Assembly: GCA_015233655.1 (NCBI GenBank)
Contig: JADFXI010000014.1
Location: 1-39,411 of the forward strand
Direction: 5' to 3'
Source of the DNA: Nitrospirota bacterium
GTDB lineage: Bacteria; Nitrospirota; Thermodesulfovibrionia; Thermodesulfovibrionales; Dissulfurispiraceae
Length of the DNA: 39,411 nucleotides
Numbering within the stretch: position 1 is the first letter of the stretch; each line of letters opens with the position of its first letter. Made by a program: the position numbers and the translations under genes. The notes below the pieces were generated by a model, which ran no database searches, was not told the DNA's origin, and saw only the letters and a list, made by a program, of their open reading frames with translations. Positions 7,958 through 15,114 of the stretch are shown one piece after another.

Positions 7958-8303
7958 GAGCAGGCAGGAAAGAAGCAGTCCTTTATACATGATAAGCGTC
8001 GTGTCGAGAATACTCGAAGTCCATCCGCAGACGCTGCGCATGTATGAGCGTGAGGGATTCGTCAGCCCCCACAGGATAAACCGCCAGCGGTTCTATTCGG
8101 ATGACGATATAGAACAGCTCGATCTGATCATCAAGCTAATCAAAGAGCTTGGGGTCAATAAGGCCGGGGTGGACATCATCCTACGCATGCGAAAACGACT
8201 TAAGTCGCTTCAGGGTGAAGTGCTCGAAATGATGCAGTATCTTGATGCCGGTTCGAGGCGGGAGTTTGAAAAACGTATTCACGATATATTCAGTGAAGAA
8301 TAA
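7947..8303 (+). CDS. hspR: MerR-family heat-shock repressor HspR
   Basis: A 118-residue MerR-type regulator. The winged helix-turn-helix is at residues 14-75 ([45 protein letters not shown]), followed by a coiled-coil dimerisation helix ([35 protein letters not shown]). Replacement of the usual MerR Tyr-Ser start by [11 protein letters not shown] is typical of HspR. In actinobacteria and Helicobacter, HspR represses chaperone genes with DnaK or CbpA-type co-chaperones at HAIR operators. Here it sits between dnaJ and clpB, overlapping the dnaJ end, so it likely controls the whole cluster. A HAIR-like inverted repeat lies just downstream of its stop. Confidence 0.9.
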   Translation: MRIKSRQERSSPLYMISVVSRILEVHPQTLRMYEREGFVSPHRINRQRFYSDDDIEQLDLIIKLIKELGVNKAGVDIILRMRKRLKSLQGEVLEMMQYLDAGSRREFEKRIHDIFSEE

Positions 8304-8308
8304 AACCA

Positions 8309-8384
8309 CGTTATGGCGTTGAGCGCTGCTGCTCAATAACCAGCAATTCGGGTCAGTCGGCTCCTTCAGAAATACGCTATAACG
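8309..8384 (+). promoter_or_regulatory. HAIR-like inverted repeat and nested stem upstream of clpB
   Basis: TTGAGC (8319-8324) and GCTCAA (8331-8336) flank a 6-base centre. The HspR operator HAIR is known as CTTGAGT-N7-ACTCAAG, so core TTGAG/CTCAA is shared but the spacing is one base short. It is nested beside an outer imperfect inverted repeat, CGTTATGGCG (8309-8318) with CGCTATAACG (8375-8384), which could also fold in the mRNA leader. The clpB ribosome site AGGAGG follows at 8391. Confidence 0.4.
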
Positions 8385-8401
8385 TTCAGCAGGAGGTAAT
8401 T

Positions 8402-11050
8402 ATGAGATTGGACAAATTAACGGTCAAAAGCCAGGAAGCTATACAGGAAGCCCAGGGCATCGCTGAAAAGAACGGCAATCAGCAGCTTGATGTGGAGCAT
8501 GTTCTTCTAGCGCTCATAAGCGATGAAGAAGGCATTGTGCTTCAAATACTCAAAAGGCTCGGGGCCGATGTTGCCGGGATAAAAAGAGAGACGGAAAAAG
8601 AGATAGAGCGTTTCCCAAAGGTCTCCGGAGCTGCGCCTATGGGCCAGATTTACATTGCTCCACGTATGAAGACAGTACTCGAAAAGGCCTTTGAAGAGGC
8701 AACTCACCTGACTGACGAGTTCATCAGCGTGGAGCACCTCCTGCTCGCCATCGCCAACACATACGGCCCTGCATCCGAGATACTCAAGCGAAACGGCGCA
8801 GCCCCGGATGCGATACTTGCCGCCATGCGAGAAATCCGCGGCGTCCACCGTGTAACAGACCCTAATCCTGAAGAAAAATACCAGGCCCTAGCCCGGTACG
8901 GCAAAGACCTTACCGATCTGGCGAAGAAAGGAAAACTTGATCCGGTAATTGGCCGCGACGAGGAAATCAGGAGGATCATCCAGGTGCTCTCCAGAAGGAC
9001 CAAGAACAATCCCGTGCTCATCGGCGATCCCGGCGTAGGAAAGACAGCAATTGCCGAAGGGCTGGCCCAGAGAATAGTTGCCGGAGACGTGCCCGAAACC
9101 CTTAAACACAAGCGGCTGATAACCCTCGACATATCGAGCCTCGTTGCAGGCTCAAAATTCAGAGGTGAGTTTGAGGAGCGACTGAAGGCTGTTCTCAAGG
9201 AAATAGAACAGTCCGAAGGCAAGATCATAACCTTTATAGACGAACTTCATACTCTCGTCGGGGCCGGAGCCGCCGAGGGATCGGTTGATGCATCCAACAT
9301 GCTCAAACCTGCGCTCGCAAGAGGTGAGCTTAGATGCGTCGGCGCAACGACAATTAATGAATACAGGAAGTATATAGAAAAGGACCCTGCCCTCGAAAGA
9401 AGGTTCCAGCCTGTGCTGGTTAAAGAGCCGTCTGTCGAAGATACAATTTCGATCCTGCGGGGGCTGAAAGATAAATATGAAGTCCACCATGGCGTAAAGA
9501 TAAAAGATTCTGCTCTCATAGCGGCGGCGATCCTCTCTCACAGATACATAACCGACAGATTTCTTCCTGACAAGGCGATTGACCTGATTGATGAATCGGC
9601 GGCCAAGCTGAGAATGGAGATCGACAGCATGCCGACCGAACTCGACGAGATGGAGCGAAAGCTGAGGCAGTTCGAGATCGAGAAACAGGCCGTAATGCGC
9701 GACGACGGCTCTCAGGACGTACAGGAGAAGCTCGGGAAACTGGCCAGGGAAATGGCGGAACTTCAATCAAAACGAGATGTGCTCAGGGCCCAGTGGTTGA
9801 GTGAGAAGGAAGTGATCCAGAAGATCCGCGACCTGAAGGAACAACTCGAAACGACAAAGACCGAATCCGAGAGGGCCGAGCGGGAAGGAGACCTGGGAAA
9901 GGCCGCAGAGCTAAGGTACGGCAAACTCCTTCAAGTGCAAAAACTCCTTGATGAGGAAAACTTGAAGCTCGGGCAGACCCAGTCAAAGAGAAAGATGCTC
10001 AAAGAAGAAGTCGATGAGGAAGACATCGCAGGCGTCGTTTCTAAATGGACAGGGATACCTGTATCGAGGATGCTCGAAAGCGAAGTCCAGAAATTGCTGA
10101 AGATGGAGGATAACCTGAGGAAACGGGTAGTAGGCCAGGATGAGGCGATCATCGCTGTCTCAAATGCCATTAGAAGGGCGCGTGCCGGCATCCAGGACCC
10201 TAACAGGCCCATCGGTTCCTTCATGTTCCTCGGCCCCACCGGAGTCGGGAAGACAGAACTGGCAAAGGCGCTTGCTGAATTTCTCTTCGATGATGAAGCG
10301 GCGGTAATAAGGATTGATATGTCCGAATACCAGGAACGCCATACCACCTCGCGTCTTATCGGCGCACCACCCGGCTACGTCGGATACGAAGAAGGGGGCC
10401 AATTGACAGAGGCCGTGCGGAGGAGGCCCTATTCGGTCGTGCTGTTCGACGAAGTCGAAAAGGCGCATCCCGAGGTATTCAATGTCCTGCTCCAACTCCT
10501 CGATGACGGCAGGCTGACGGACGGTCACGGCAGGACCGTTGACTTCAGAAACTCGGTCGTCATCATGACATCGAACATCGGCAGTACGCACATACAGGAG
10601 ATACTTGAGGACAGGGCCCAGAGGCCTGCGGCATACTGGTGCGAGGAAGACGGGAAGGACTTGAGGGAGAAGATAATGATTGACCTGAAGGCCTTCTTCA
10701 GGCCAGAGTTCCTAAACAGGATAGATGATATTGTTGTGTTCTGCCCGCTGGATGAACAATTGCTCAAGAGCATTGTCGAAATTCAGGTCAACCGTATGAA
10801 GAAATATCTGCAGGACAAGAAAATCGATATCGTGCTCACAGACGCGGCGAAGAAGCATATCGCCCAAATGGGATACGATCCTGTTTTCGGCGCCCGTCCG
10901 CTCAAGCGGGCCATTCAAAATGAGATCCTTAACCCGCTCGCGCTCAAGATCCTCGACAAGACCTTCGAGGGAGGCGATGTCATCGAAGCCGATTACGCAG
11001 ACGGTCGCCTGGAATTCAGGCGGTCAGCGGAACATGCGGCAGTGTCTTAA
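8402..11050 (+). CDS. clpB: ATP-dependent disaggregase ClpB (Hsp104 family)
   Basis: An 882-residue Hsp100 AAA+ hexamer that extracts polypeptides from aggregates with DnaK/DnaJ. The N-domain is at residues 1-145 with both Clp repeats. AAA1 has Walker A GDPGVGKT near residue 207 and Walker [10 protein letters not shown]. The long coiled-coil middle domain (about 410-530, [18 protein letters not shown] onward) distinguishes ClpB from ClpA/ClpC. AAA2 has Walker A GPTGVGKT near 611, the pore loop GYVGYEEGG and Walker [13 protein letters not shown]. Full length (typical 850-880). About 24 residues near [20 protein letters not shown] are somewhat family-specific. Strong ribosome site AGGAGG. Confidence 0.97.
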   Translation: MRLDKLTVKSQEAIQEAQGIAEKNGNQQLDVEHVLLALISDEEGIVLQILKRLGADVAGIKRETEKEIERFPKVSGAAPMGQIYIAPRMKTVLEKAFEEATHLTDEFISVEHLLLAIANTYGPASEILKRNGAAPDAILAAMREIRGVHRVTDPNPEEKYQALARYGKDLTDLAKKGKLDPVIGRDEEIRRIIQVLSRRTKNNPVLIGDPGVGKTAIAEGLAQRIVAGDVPETLKHKRLITLDISSLVAGSKFRGEFEERLKAVLKEIEQSEGKIITFIDELHTLVGAGAAEGSVDASNMLKPALARGELRCVGATTINEYRKYIEKDPALERRFQPVLVKEPSVEDTISILRGLKDKYEVHHGVKIKDSALIAAAILSHRYITDRFLPDKAIDLIDESAAKLRMEIDSMPTELDEMERKLRQFEIEKQAVMRDDGSQDVQEKLGKLAREMAELQSKRDVLRAQWLSEKEVIQKIRDLKEQLETTKTESERAEREGDLGKAAELRYGKLLQVQKLLDEENLKLGQTQSKRKMLKEEVDEEDIAGVVSKWTGIPVSRMLESEVQKLLKMEDNLRKRVVGQDEAIIAVSNAIRRARAGIQDPNRPIGSFMFLGPTGVGKTELAKALAEFLFDDEAAVIRIDMSEYQERHTTSRLIGAPPGYVGYEEGGQLTEAVRRRPYSVVLFDEVEKAHPEVFNVLLQLLDDGRLTDGHGRTVDFRNSVVIMTSNIGSTHIQEILEDRAQRPAAYWCEEDGKDLREKIMIDLKAFFRPEFLNRIDDIVVFCPLDEQLLKSIVEIQVNRMKKYLQDKKIDIVLTDAAKKHIAQMGYDPVFGARPLKRAIQNEILNPLALKILDKTFEGGDVIEADYADGRLEFRRSAEHAAVS

Positions 11051-11077
11051 GATAAATTTTTTGCAGAGGAGGTTGTT

Positions 11078-11539
11078 ATGTCACTCGTTAAATGGGGGCC
11101 TTTAAAAGAGCTTGAAGAAATGAGACGGGATATGGACCGGCTTTTCGATGAATTCTTTTCTCCGGGCCCGAGAAGGAGAAGGACCTGGGGAGAAAAGCCC
11201 GAAGAAGGAACTATTGTTCCAAATGTCGAGATTTATGACAGGACAAACGAGATCGTATTGAGGGCGGAACTCCCTGGAGTGAAAAAGGAGGACATAGACC
11301 TTTCGATCTCTAAAGACTCCGTAACTCTCAAAGGACAACTGAAAAAAGACGAAGATGTAAAACCCGAAGCATACTATTTAAGCGAAATAGGTTACGGAAG
11401 CTTTGCCAGGAGCGTGGGCCTGCCTGTCGAGGTCGACAGCGAAAAAGCGAAAGCTTCGTTAAAGAACGGCTTCCTTGAACTGGTGCTCCCTAAGCGTGAG
11501 GAGTCCAAACCCAAAGAAATAAGAATTGAGGTGTCTTAA
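11078..11539 (+). CDS. Small heat-shock protein, Hsp20/alpha-crystallin family
   Basis: A 153-residue holdase chaperone. The amphipathic N-terminus (LKELEEMRRDMDRLFDEFF) precedes the alpha-crystallin domain (about residues 48-140: VPNVEIYDRTNEIVLRAELPGV, then YGSFARSVGLP and ASLKNGFLELVLPK with the G-x-L motif), and the tail has the I-x-I-type oligomerisation motif (EIRIEV). It lies 27 bases after clpB with the ribosome site GAGGAGG and closes the heat-shock cluster. Such proteins hold unfolding proteins for refolding by ClpB/DnaK. Confidence 0.94.
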   Translation: MSLVKWGPLKELEEMRRDMDRLFDEFFSPGPRRRRTWGEKPEEGTIVPNVEIYDRTNEIVLRAELPGVKKEDIDLSISKDSVTLKGQLKKDEDVKPEAYYLSEIGYGSFARSVGLPVEVDSEKAKASLKNGFLELVLPKREESKPKEIRIEVS

Positions 11540-11545
11540 GACAAT

Positions 11546-11581
11546 CGTTGTTTGACAACGGAACAATTCTTTTGTTATAAA
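11546..11581 (+). promoter_or_regulatory. Promoter of tRNA-Asn
   Basis: TTGACA (11552-11557) and TATAAA (11576-11581) with an 18-base spacer (TTATAA at 17 bases is equivalent). The -35 box sits in a small hairpin, CGTTGT-TTG-ACAACG (11546-11560), which could be the end of the hsp20 transcript. Transcription would start about 13 bases before the tRNA. Confidence 0.65.
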
Positions 11582-11601
11582 AGATGTTCGACAGTGTTCT
11601 A

Positions 11602-11677
11602 TCCCGGGTAGCTCAGCTGGCAGAGCAGGTGGCTGTTAACCACCCTGTCGGGGGTTCGAATCCCTCCTCGGGAGCCA
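11602..11677 (+). tRNA. tRNA-Asn (anticodon GTT)
   Basis: A complete cloverleaf of 76 bases. The acceptor stem TCCCGGG pairs with CTCGGGA (one G-T pair), the D arm is GCTC-AGCTGGCA-GAGC, the anticodon arm GGTGG-CTGTTAA-CCACC gives anticodon GTT, and the T arm is GGGGG-TTCGAAT-CCCTC. The 3' GCCA is encoded. No intron. The gene stands alone between the heat-shock cluster and the rhodanese gene. Confidence 0.97.
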
Positions 11678-11739
11678 TTTTTTAGCTTTTTAATTTACTA
11701 GCTTTATTGTGTCGCAAAATCGTGTTTTTTAAAATATGC

Positions 11740-12180
11740 CTACCTTCGCTGTGAAAGCGGTGCGACCGGCATTCTTTTCTTCTGCCAGACCGAAAAACCT
11801 TCCGAATAGATAGCTATGTTCGTATATCCTTCAAGCGCTGCCCTGTGCGCCCATTGCCTGCCCGTCTCGCCTTTCGCATTCGAGTAAACGACCAGGAGCA
11901 GATCCTTTTTACCTGGAAGGCGGTGCTTAAATATGTCGAAATCCTTCTCAGGTATGCTGATAGCGCTGAAAATATGAGCGTTGTCGTATGCCTCTTTCTC
12001 CCGTGCATCAATAACGGTAAATTGTTTTTCTCGCCCGCCTTCAAGCCTGTAGGCATTGTCCACTATCATCGAATGGAGCTGTGCGGTATCAATCTCCTTA
12101 AAATCTGACCCTGCCAAAGAACTTGAGACATAGACTAAAGTAAAAATAAGAAGCCCGGCCACTATTTTTTTAAAGTCCAT
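11740..12180 (-). CDS. Exported rhodanese-domain protein lacking the active-site cysteine
   Basis: A 146-residue protein with a signal peptide (MDFKKIVAGLLIFTLVYVSSSLAG) and one rhodanese domain: FTVIDAREKEAYDNAHIFSAISIPEKDFDIF, then LLLVVYSNAKGETGRQWAHRAALEGYTNIAIYSEGFSVWQKK. In active sulfurtransferases the loop after the fourth strand begins with the catalytic Cys (pattern VYCxxGxxS); here that position is Ser100 (VYSNAKGETG, codon TCG). It is therefore probably a non-catalytic periplasmic binding or regulatory domain. The start has no ribosome site; TAAAAT lies 6 bases before the ATG. The promoter and first 11 codons duplicate those of the nucleotidyltransferase gene at 15114. Confidence 0.82.
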   Translation of the reverse strand: MDFKKIVAGLLIFTLVYVSSSLAGSDFKEIDTAQLHSMIVDNAYRLEGGREKQFTVIDAREKEAYDNAHIFSAISIPEKDFDIFKHRLPGKKDLLLVVYSNAKGETGRQWAHRAALEGYTNIAIYSEGFSVWQKKRMPVAPLSQRR

Positions 12181-12297
12181 CCGTTTATTTTACAGGATTC
12201 ATTCGCGCATAATCACTAACACTCCTGATTCGGTTTGATCCGGAGCAAAAACAAAGTAGCCCACTACCCATGATTCCCCGTATTTACGTTTTCCTAG
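12148..12297 (-). repeat. Duplicated 5' module, copy A (promoter plus first codons of the rhodanese gene)
   Basis: Copy A of a repeat shared with 15082-15188. A 35-base block (12185-12219) is identical in both. Towards the genes the likeness continues through the start codon and 11 codons (28 of 33 bases equal; MDFKKI versus MEFKKI). Upstream it resumes after position 12275 (GTATTTACGTTTTC versus GTATTTGCGTTTTC). Copy A is interrupted by an extra 45 bases relative to copy B. Confidence 0.75.
12226..12275. mobile_element. 40-bp solo repeat insertion flanked by TGATT duplications
   Basis: Positions 12236-12269 match the terminal repeat of the 171-bp element (34 bases identical to the reverse complement of 4627-4660). 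The segment 12231-12270 is flanked by TGATT at 12226-12230 and 12271-12275. The related copy B at 15163-15167 has a single TGATT and no insert. This looks like a short insertion with a 5-bp target duplication, or the scar of a larger element. Confidence 0.5.
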
Positions 12298-12302
12298 AAA
12301 GC

Positions 12303-12337
12303 TTGACAAATATATTCAGAAATTGATATATATCAAT
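12303..12337 (+). promoter_or_regulatory. Promoter and ArsR-type operator of the arsR-VTT-methyltransferase operon
   Basis: TTGACA (12303-12308) and TATATA (12327-12332), spacer 18. A perfect 16-bp palindrome ATTGATATATATCAAT (12322-12337) covers the -10 box, the classical place and AT-rich form for an ArsR-family operator. The adjacent regulator gene very likely represses its own operon here until its ligand releases it. Confidence 0.75.
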
Positions 12338-12364
12338 AGTTGAATGTATTAACGGAGATTGCCC

Positions 12365-12706
12365 ATGCTTTCATCAGGTCAGAAAATTGAGCTTTTAAAG
12401 GTCATCGCCCATCCGGTAAGAATTAAAATTCTAGAGGAACTCGCAAAAGGCGTGAAGTGTGTGAGCGATTTCGAGGAATTCCTGGAATTGCGTCAGCCTA
12501 ATATCTCACAGCATCTCGCCCTCCTCAGAGATCACGGCATCGTCGATTACTACATTGACGGAAGACTCAGATGCTATTTCCTTGTGGACCCTTTTGTGCC
12601 GGACCTTCTGGATTTGCTTAAAAAGGACTACCACCAGCTGCTTCCGAGGCCGGCTTGTTGTCCAGTAACAAAAAAAGGGGTGTACCCAGGTGACAGAAAA
12701 AAATAG
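12365..12706 (+). CDS. ArsR-family winged-helix regulator
   Basis: A 113-residue ArsR/SmtB repressor. The start at 12365 has GGAG 8 bases upstream; an in-frame TTG 6 bases earlier is less likely. The winged helix spans residues about 8-85 (ELLKVIAHPVRIKILEELAKG, then LRQPNISQHLALLRDHGIVDYYIDGRLRCYFL). Candidate thiol ligands are Cys in KCVSDF and a C-terminal ACCP pair, so a metalloid, heavy metal or reactive sulfur/selenium signal is possible; the ligand is not determined by sequence. It probably controls the two genes behind it (gaps of 18 and 18 bases) through the palindrome at 12322-12337. Confidence 0.9.
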   Translation: MLSSGQKIELLKVIAHPVRIKILEELAKGVKCVSDFEEFLELRQPNISQHLALLRDHGIVDYYIDGRLRCYFLVDPFVPDLLDLLKKDYHQLLPRPACCPVTKKGVYPGDRKK

Positions 12707-12724
12707 ACGAGTATTGTCGGGCAC

Positions 12725-13447
12725 ATGGATCCTTTTACACGAAACCACGAATGGATATTTAAGTCTGCCATGAATCCAAAAAAGATATTGCTTATCGCAG
12801 TTCTTATGCTCGCGGGGGTGCTATTCTTCTATTTTGATCTGGGCAGATACCTGGCCCTGACCTCGCTCAAGAATAATCGCGTCATGTTGATGGATTTCTA
12901 TGAGCAACATAGATTGTTGATGGTTGTTATTTTTATTTCTGTCTATATTGCGCAGACAGCTTTTTCTCTCCCCGGTGCCGCAATCCTATCTTTGGGTGCG
13001 GGTGCCGTGTTTGGGACTTTAATGGGCGCTATATATGCCAATATCGGCGCAACCATCGGAGCGTCAATTGCTTTTCTGGTCACGCGTTATCTGTTTCATG
13101 ATTTAATCGCGAGCAGATTTGGGTCGCGCCTGCAGAAGTTAAACCAAGAACTCGAGACCCGGGGACTCAACTACCTTTTATTCCTGCGGCTTGTCCCGCT
13201 CTTTCCTTTTTTTCTTATAAATTTTGGCGCTGGTCTGACAAGAATGCCCTTACGGACCTTCTTTTTCGGCACGATGATAGGTATTATCCCCGGCAGTATC
13301 GTTTTCTGTAATGCAGGCTCAAGTCTTGCGACTATTACGGATGTAAGCCAGATTGCCTCACCACATGTGCTTGGCGCATTTACACTGCTAGGAATTTTTG
13401 CCCTTGTGCCGGTAATCTATCAAAAGATCAAGGGGACAAAACGCTGA
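12725..13447 (+). CDS. TVP38/TMEM64 family (VTT domain) membrane protein
   Basis: A 240-residue integral membrane protein. Segments: residues 20-37 (LLIAVLMLAGVLFFYF), 66-82 (LMVVIFISVYIAQTAF), the conserved re-entrant region SLPGAAILSLGAGAVFGTLMGAIYANIG and a Gly-rich helix, then FLRLVPLFPFFLINFGAGLTRM, and two C-terminal helices. The FLRLVPLFPF.L.N motif defines the VTT/DedA superfamily, proposed to move lipids or ions. An in-frame ATG at 12770 (MNPKKILLIAV) is a plausible alternative start; neither has a strong ribosome site. VTT proteins often accompany metalloid or mercury genes, which fits the ArsR neighbour. Confidence 0.85.
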   Translation: MDPFTRNHEWIFKSAMNPKKILLIAVLMLAGVLFFYFDLGRYLALTSLKNNRVMLMDFYEQHRLLMVVIFISVYIAQTAFSLPGAAILSLGAGAVFGTLMGAIYANIGATIGASIAFLVTRYLFHDLIASRFGSRLQKLNQELETRGLNYLLFLRLVPLFPFFLINFGAGLTRMPLRTFFFGTMIGIIPGSIVFCNAGSSLATITDVSQIASPHVLGAFTLLGIFALVPVIYQKIKGTKR

Positions 13448-13465
13448 CAGTCCGGAGGTATGCCA

Positions 13466-14398
13466 ATGTTAAAAGTGCATTTTTTCCTTAACGAACCGCA
13501 GGGCAAGACTTGAATGCATTTTGAAGAAATAATGCCCGGTCTGGGCAAAAAGTATGACCTAGAAATAGAGGTCACATCAAAACCAAGGCAGCATTACGGC
13601 ACTGCCGAGTATCTGGCGACGAACCTTCCAGCTGCACCGGCTATTGTGATAGGTGATGAGATTATCGTCAGCGGAAAAGACATCTCAAAAGAAAATCTTG
13701 AAGCCGCAATTTGCAGGCATATGGGAATAGGCGCCGGAGAGCACAAGCCGGAGCCGGAGGCAATGCATCTGCATGATGCAAATCACCAAAATCAAATAAG
13801 GTATAGGACTACGGCATTGTTCTACGATATTCTCGACTTCCCCTGGGAATTGCAGTACAAAAAATGGCGGCCTGCCTTGGTTGGCGATATGAAGGGGAAA
13901 GTGATTGAGGCAGGAATCGGTACCGGGCGCAACCTTAAATACTACTCCCCCGATGTCGATCTCACCGCTATAGATTTTAGTCCCTCAATGCTGCAACGTG
14001 CGAAGAGGCGGGCCGGCTATGCCAGATGCTCAGTCAACCTGATTTGTGAAGACGCCTGCCAGATGAAATCAATACCTTCCAGTCATTACGATTGGGTGCT
14101 GTCAACTTTCTTGTGCTGTGTCATACCGGCTGAACTTCAACATTTGGCAGTAGAACAATTTGTGAGGATACTGAAGCCGGGAGGCCGTTTCCGACTCCTT
14201 GAAATGGTCTATTCAAAGGACAGTGCCCTAAGAAAGAGACAGAACTTTTTCTCACGCTTTGTCGAAAAAGTATACGGGGCCCGGTTCGATCGGAATACCT
14301 TGAAACATGTTGAGAAGGCCAAGGAACTTGAAATAACCAGGACCGAGTTCCTGAAGCATGATGTCTACCTTATAATTGAGGGGATTAAGAAAGGATAG
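13466..14398 (+). CDS. Putative selenoprotein: thioredoxin-like domain with Sec (TGA 13511-13513) fused to a SAM-dependent methyltransferase
   Basis: The frame starts at ATG 13466 with GGAGG at 13454-13458 (7-base spacing), reads MLKVHFFLNEPQGKT, meets TGA, and goes on in the same frame without break for 294 codons (310 residues if TGA is Sec). Residues 1-90 look like a thioredoxin fold: strand LKVHFFL, redox loop ending in Sec16, helix MHFEEIMPGLGKKY, strand DLEIEV, and a cis-Pro segment PAAPAIVIGDEIIVSGKDI. Residues about 105-310 are a class I methyltransferase with SAM motif VIEAGIGTGRNLKYY, acidic LTAIDFS and post-motif ILKPGGRFRLLEMVY. The nearest ATG after TGA (13514) has no ribosome site. 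Substrate unknown; a thiol, selenol or metalloid is my guess. Alternatives are a Cys-to-stop mutation or a sequencing error. Confidence 0.72.
13533..13547 (+). promoter_or_regulatory. Candidate bacterial SECIS hairpin
   Basis: TGCCC-GGTCT-GGGCA forms a 5-bp stem with a 5-base GGTCT loop. The loop starts 24 bases after the TGA at 13511-13513. Bacterial SECIS elements are short hairpins right behind the UGA with a G-G-U apical loop; that of E. coli fdhF also carries GGUCU about 18 bases after the UGA. The element lies within coding sequence, as expected in bacteria. Confidence 0.65.
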
Positions 14399-14609
14399 CG
14401 CTTTCGTTTATAACGAGTGGTGGGCGGGAGACTATCTTGGCGGAATGACCGAACAATTCCTGGCGATCATCGAGGAATTGCAGGTAACTGTCCACATCCC
14501 CAATGGTGGCAGGCCGCTGCAACCGATTCCGCCTCATCGCTTCGGTAGCGATGTTCAACTCCTCTATTTCATCCTGTGTAAGATTACCTAAAACCAAGGA
14601 TTCTCTCAT
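14385..14609 (-). CDS. Small partner protein of the nucleotidyltransferase
   Basis: A 74-residue protein starting MRESLVLGNLTQDEI. GGGAGG lies 6 bases before this ATG; an upstream in-frame ATG would overlap that site. It overlaps the end of the upstream nucleotidyltransferase gene by 26 bases, so the two are coupled. The sequence (ATIGDVDSYLQFLDDRQELFG) recalls short partners commonly paired with such nucleotidyltransferases, though I cannot name a family. Its 3' end overlaps the convergent methyltransferase gene by 14 bases. Confidence 0.6.
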   Translation of the reverse strand: MRESLVLGNLTQDEIEELNIATEAMRRNRLQRPATIGDVDSYLQFLDDRQELFGHSAKIVSRPPLVINESAILS

Positions 14610-15114
14610 ATGCATCCTCCCTGCCGGTAATCTTACAATAATCCTTTATCTTTTCCCAGTCAAGATCATCAGCAAGAACTTCAACAATAGACTGAATATC
14701 CGCCCAGTCCTTCATTTCCCTTTTTGGGTTGTTACGAATGCTTTCTAGCTTCATTCCTATTATGTCCTCTGGAAGAGCTACATGGATAGCTTTGCCATCC
14801 AAGCCCATCAATATCCGGCTCGACTCGATAATCCCTTTTTCCTTTTTAGTATAAAGAAAATCCACCGACCCCATGTCCCGTATTAAATGAACGAACTGGT
14901 CAGCAAAGGTTGAACTGACAGTATGATCATAGCCTAATCCCTTCATGACAGCGGTGATTTTTTCTCTATCAATAGACCTTGCCAGAAAGTCGATATCCAT
15001 GGTGTCTCTTCGCACTCCCCAGAATCCCATGGCGACCGCCCCTACTATTGCGTAGGGAACGTTAAGCCTATCCATTTCGAGAAGGAGCGCGGTCAGTATT
15101 TTTTTAAATTCCAT
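14584..15114 (-). CDS. Nucleotidyltransferase-fold protein, AbiEii/MNT-like
   Basis: A 176-residue protein of the nucleotidyltransferase superfamily. The core motif is intact: YAIVGAVAMGFWGVRRDTMDIDFL (residues 21-44) has the GG/GA-x(9)-R-x-T-x-DID pattern with the metal-binding aspartates, and a third acidic strand VDFLYTKK follows. It resembles AbiEii/AbiGii-type toxins and MNT proteins that add nucleotides to RNA or proteins, and it has an overlapping small partner, so a toxin-antitoxin-like module is possible but unproven. No ribosome site precedes the ATG; the promoter and first codons duplicate those of the rhodanese gene. Confidence 0.75.
   Translation of the reverse strand: MEFKKILTALLLEMDRLNVPYAIVGAVAMGFWGVRRDTMDIDFLARSIDREKITAVMKGLGYDHTVSSTFADQFVHLIRDMGSVDFLYTKKEKGIIESSRILMGLDGKAIHVALPEDIIGMKLESIRNNPKREMKDWADIQSIVEVLADDLDWEKIKDYCKITGREDAYERILGFR

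Noticed and set aside
9152-10773. Several long minus-strand frames (up to about 200 codons) opposite clpB
   Set aside because: They lie fully within the clear clpB gene, have no ribosome sites and no recognisable domains; they are by-products of its codon use.
11872-11890. Rhodanese Ser100 as possible selenocysteine
   Set aside because: The codon is TCG, not TGA.
13445-13468. A second in-frame TGA joining the VTT gene to the methyltransferase gene
   Set aside because: The VTT stop is in the same frame, but a clean ribosome site and ATG follow, and no GGU-loop hairpin sits behind that TGA. It is an ordinary stop.
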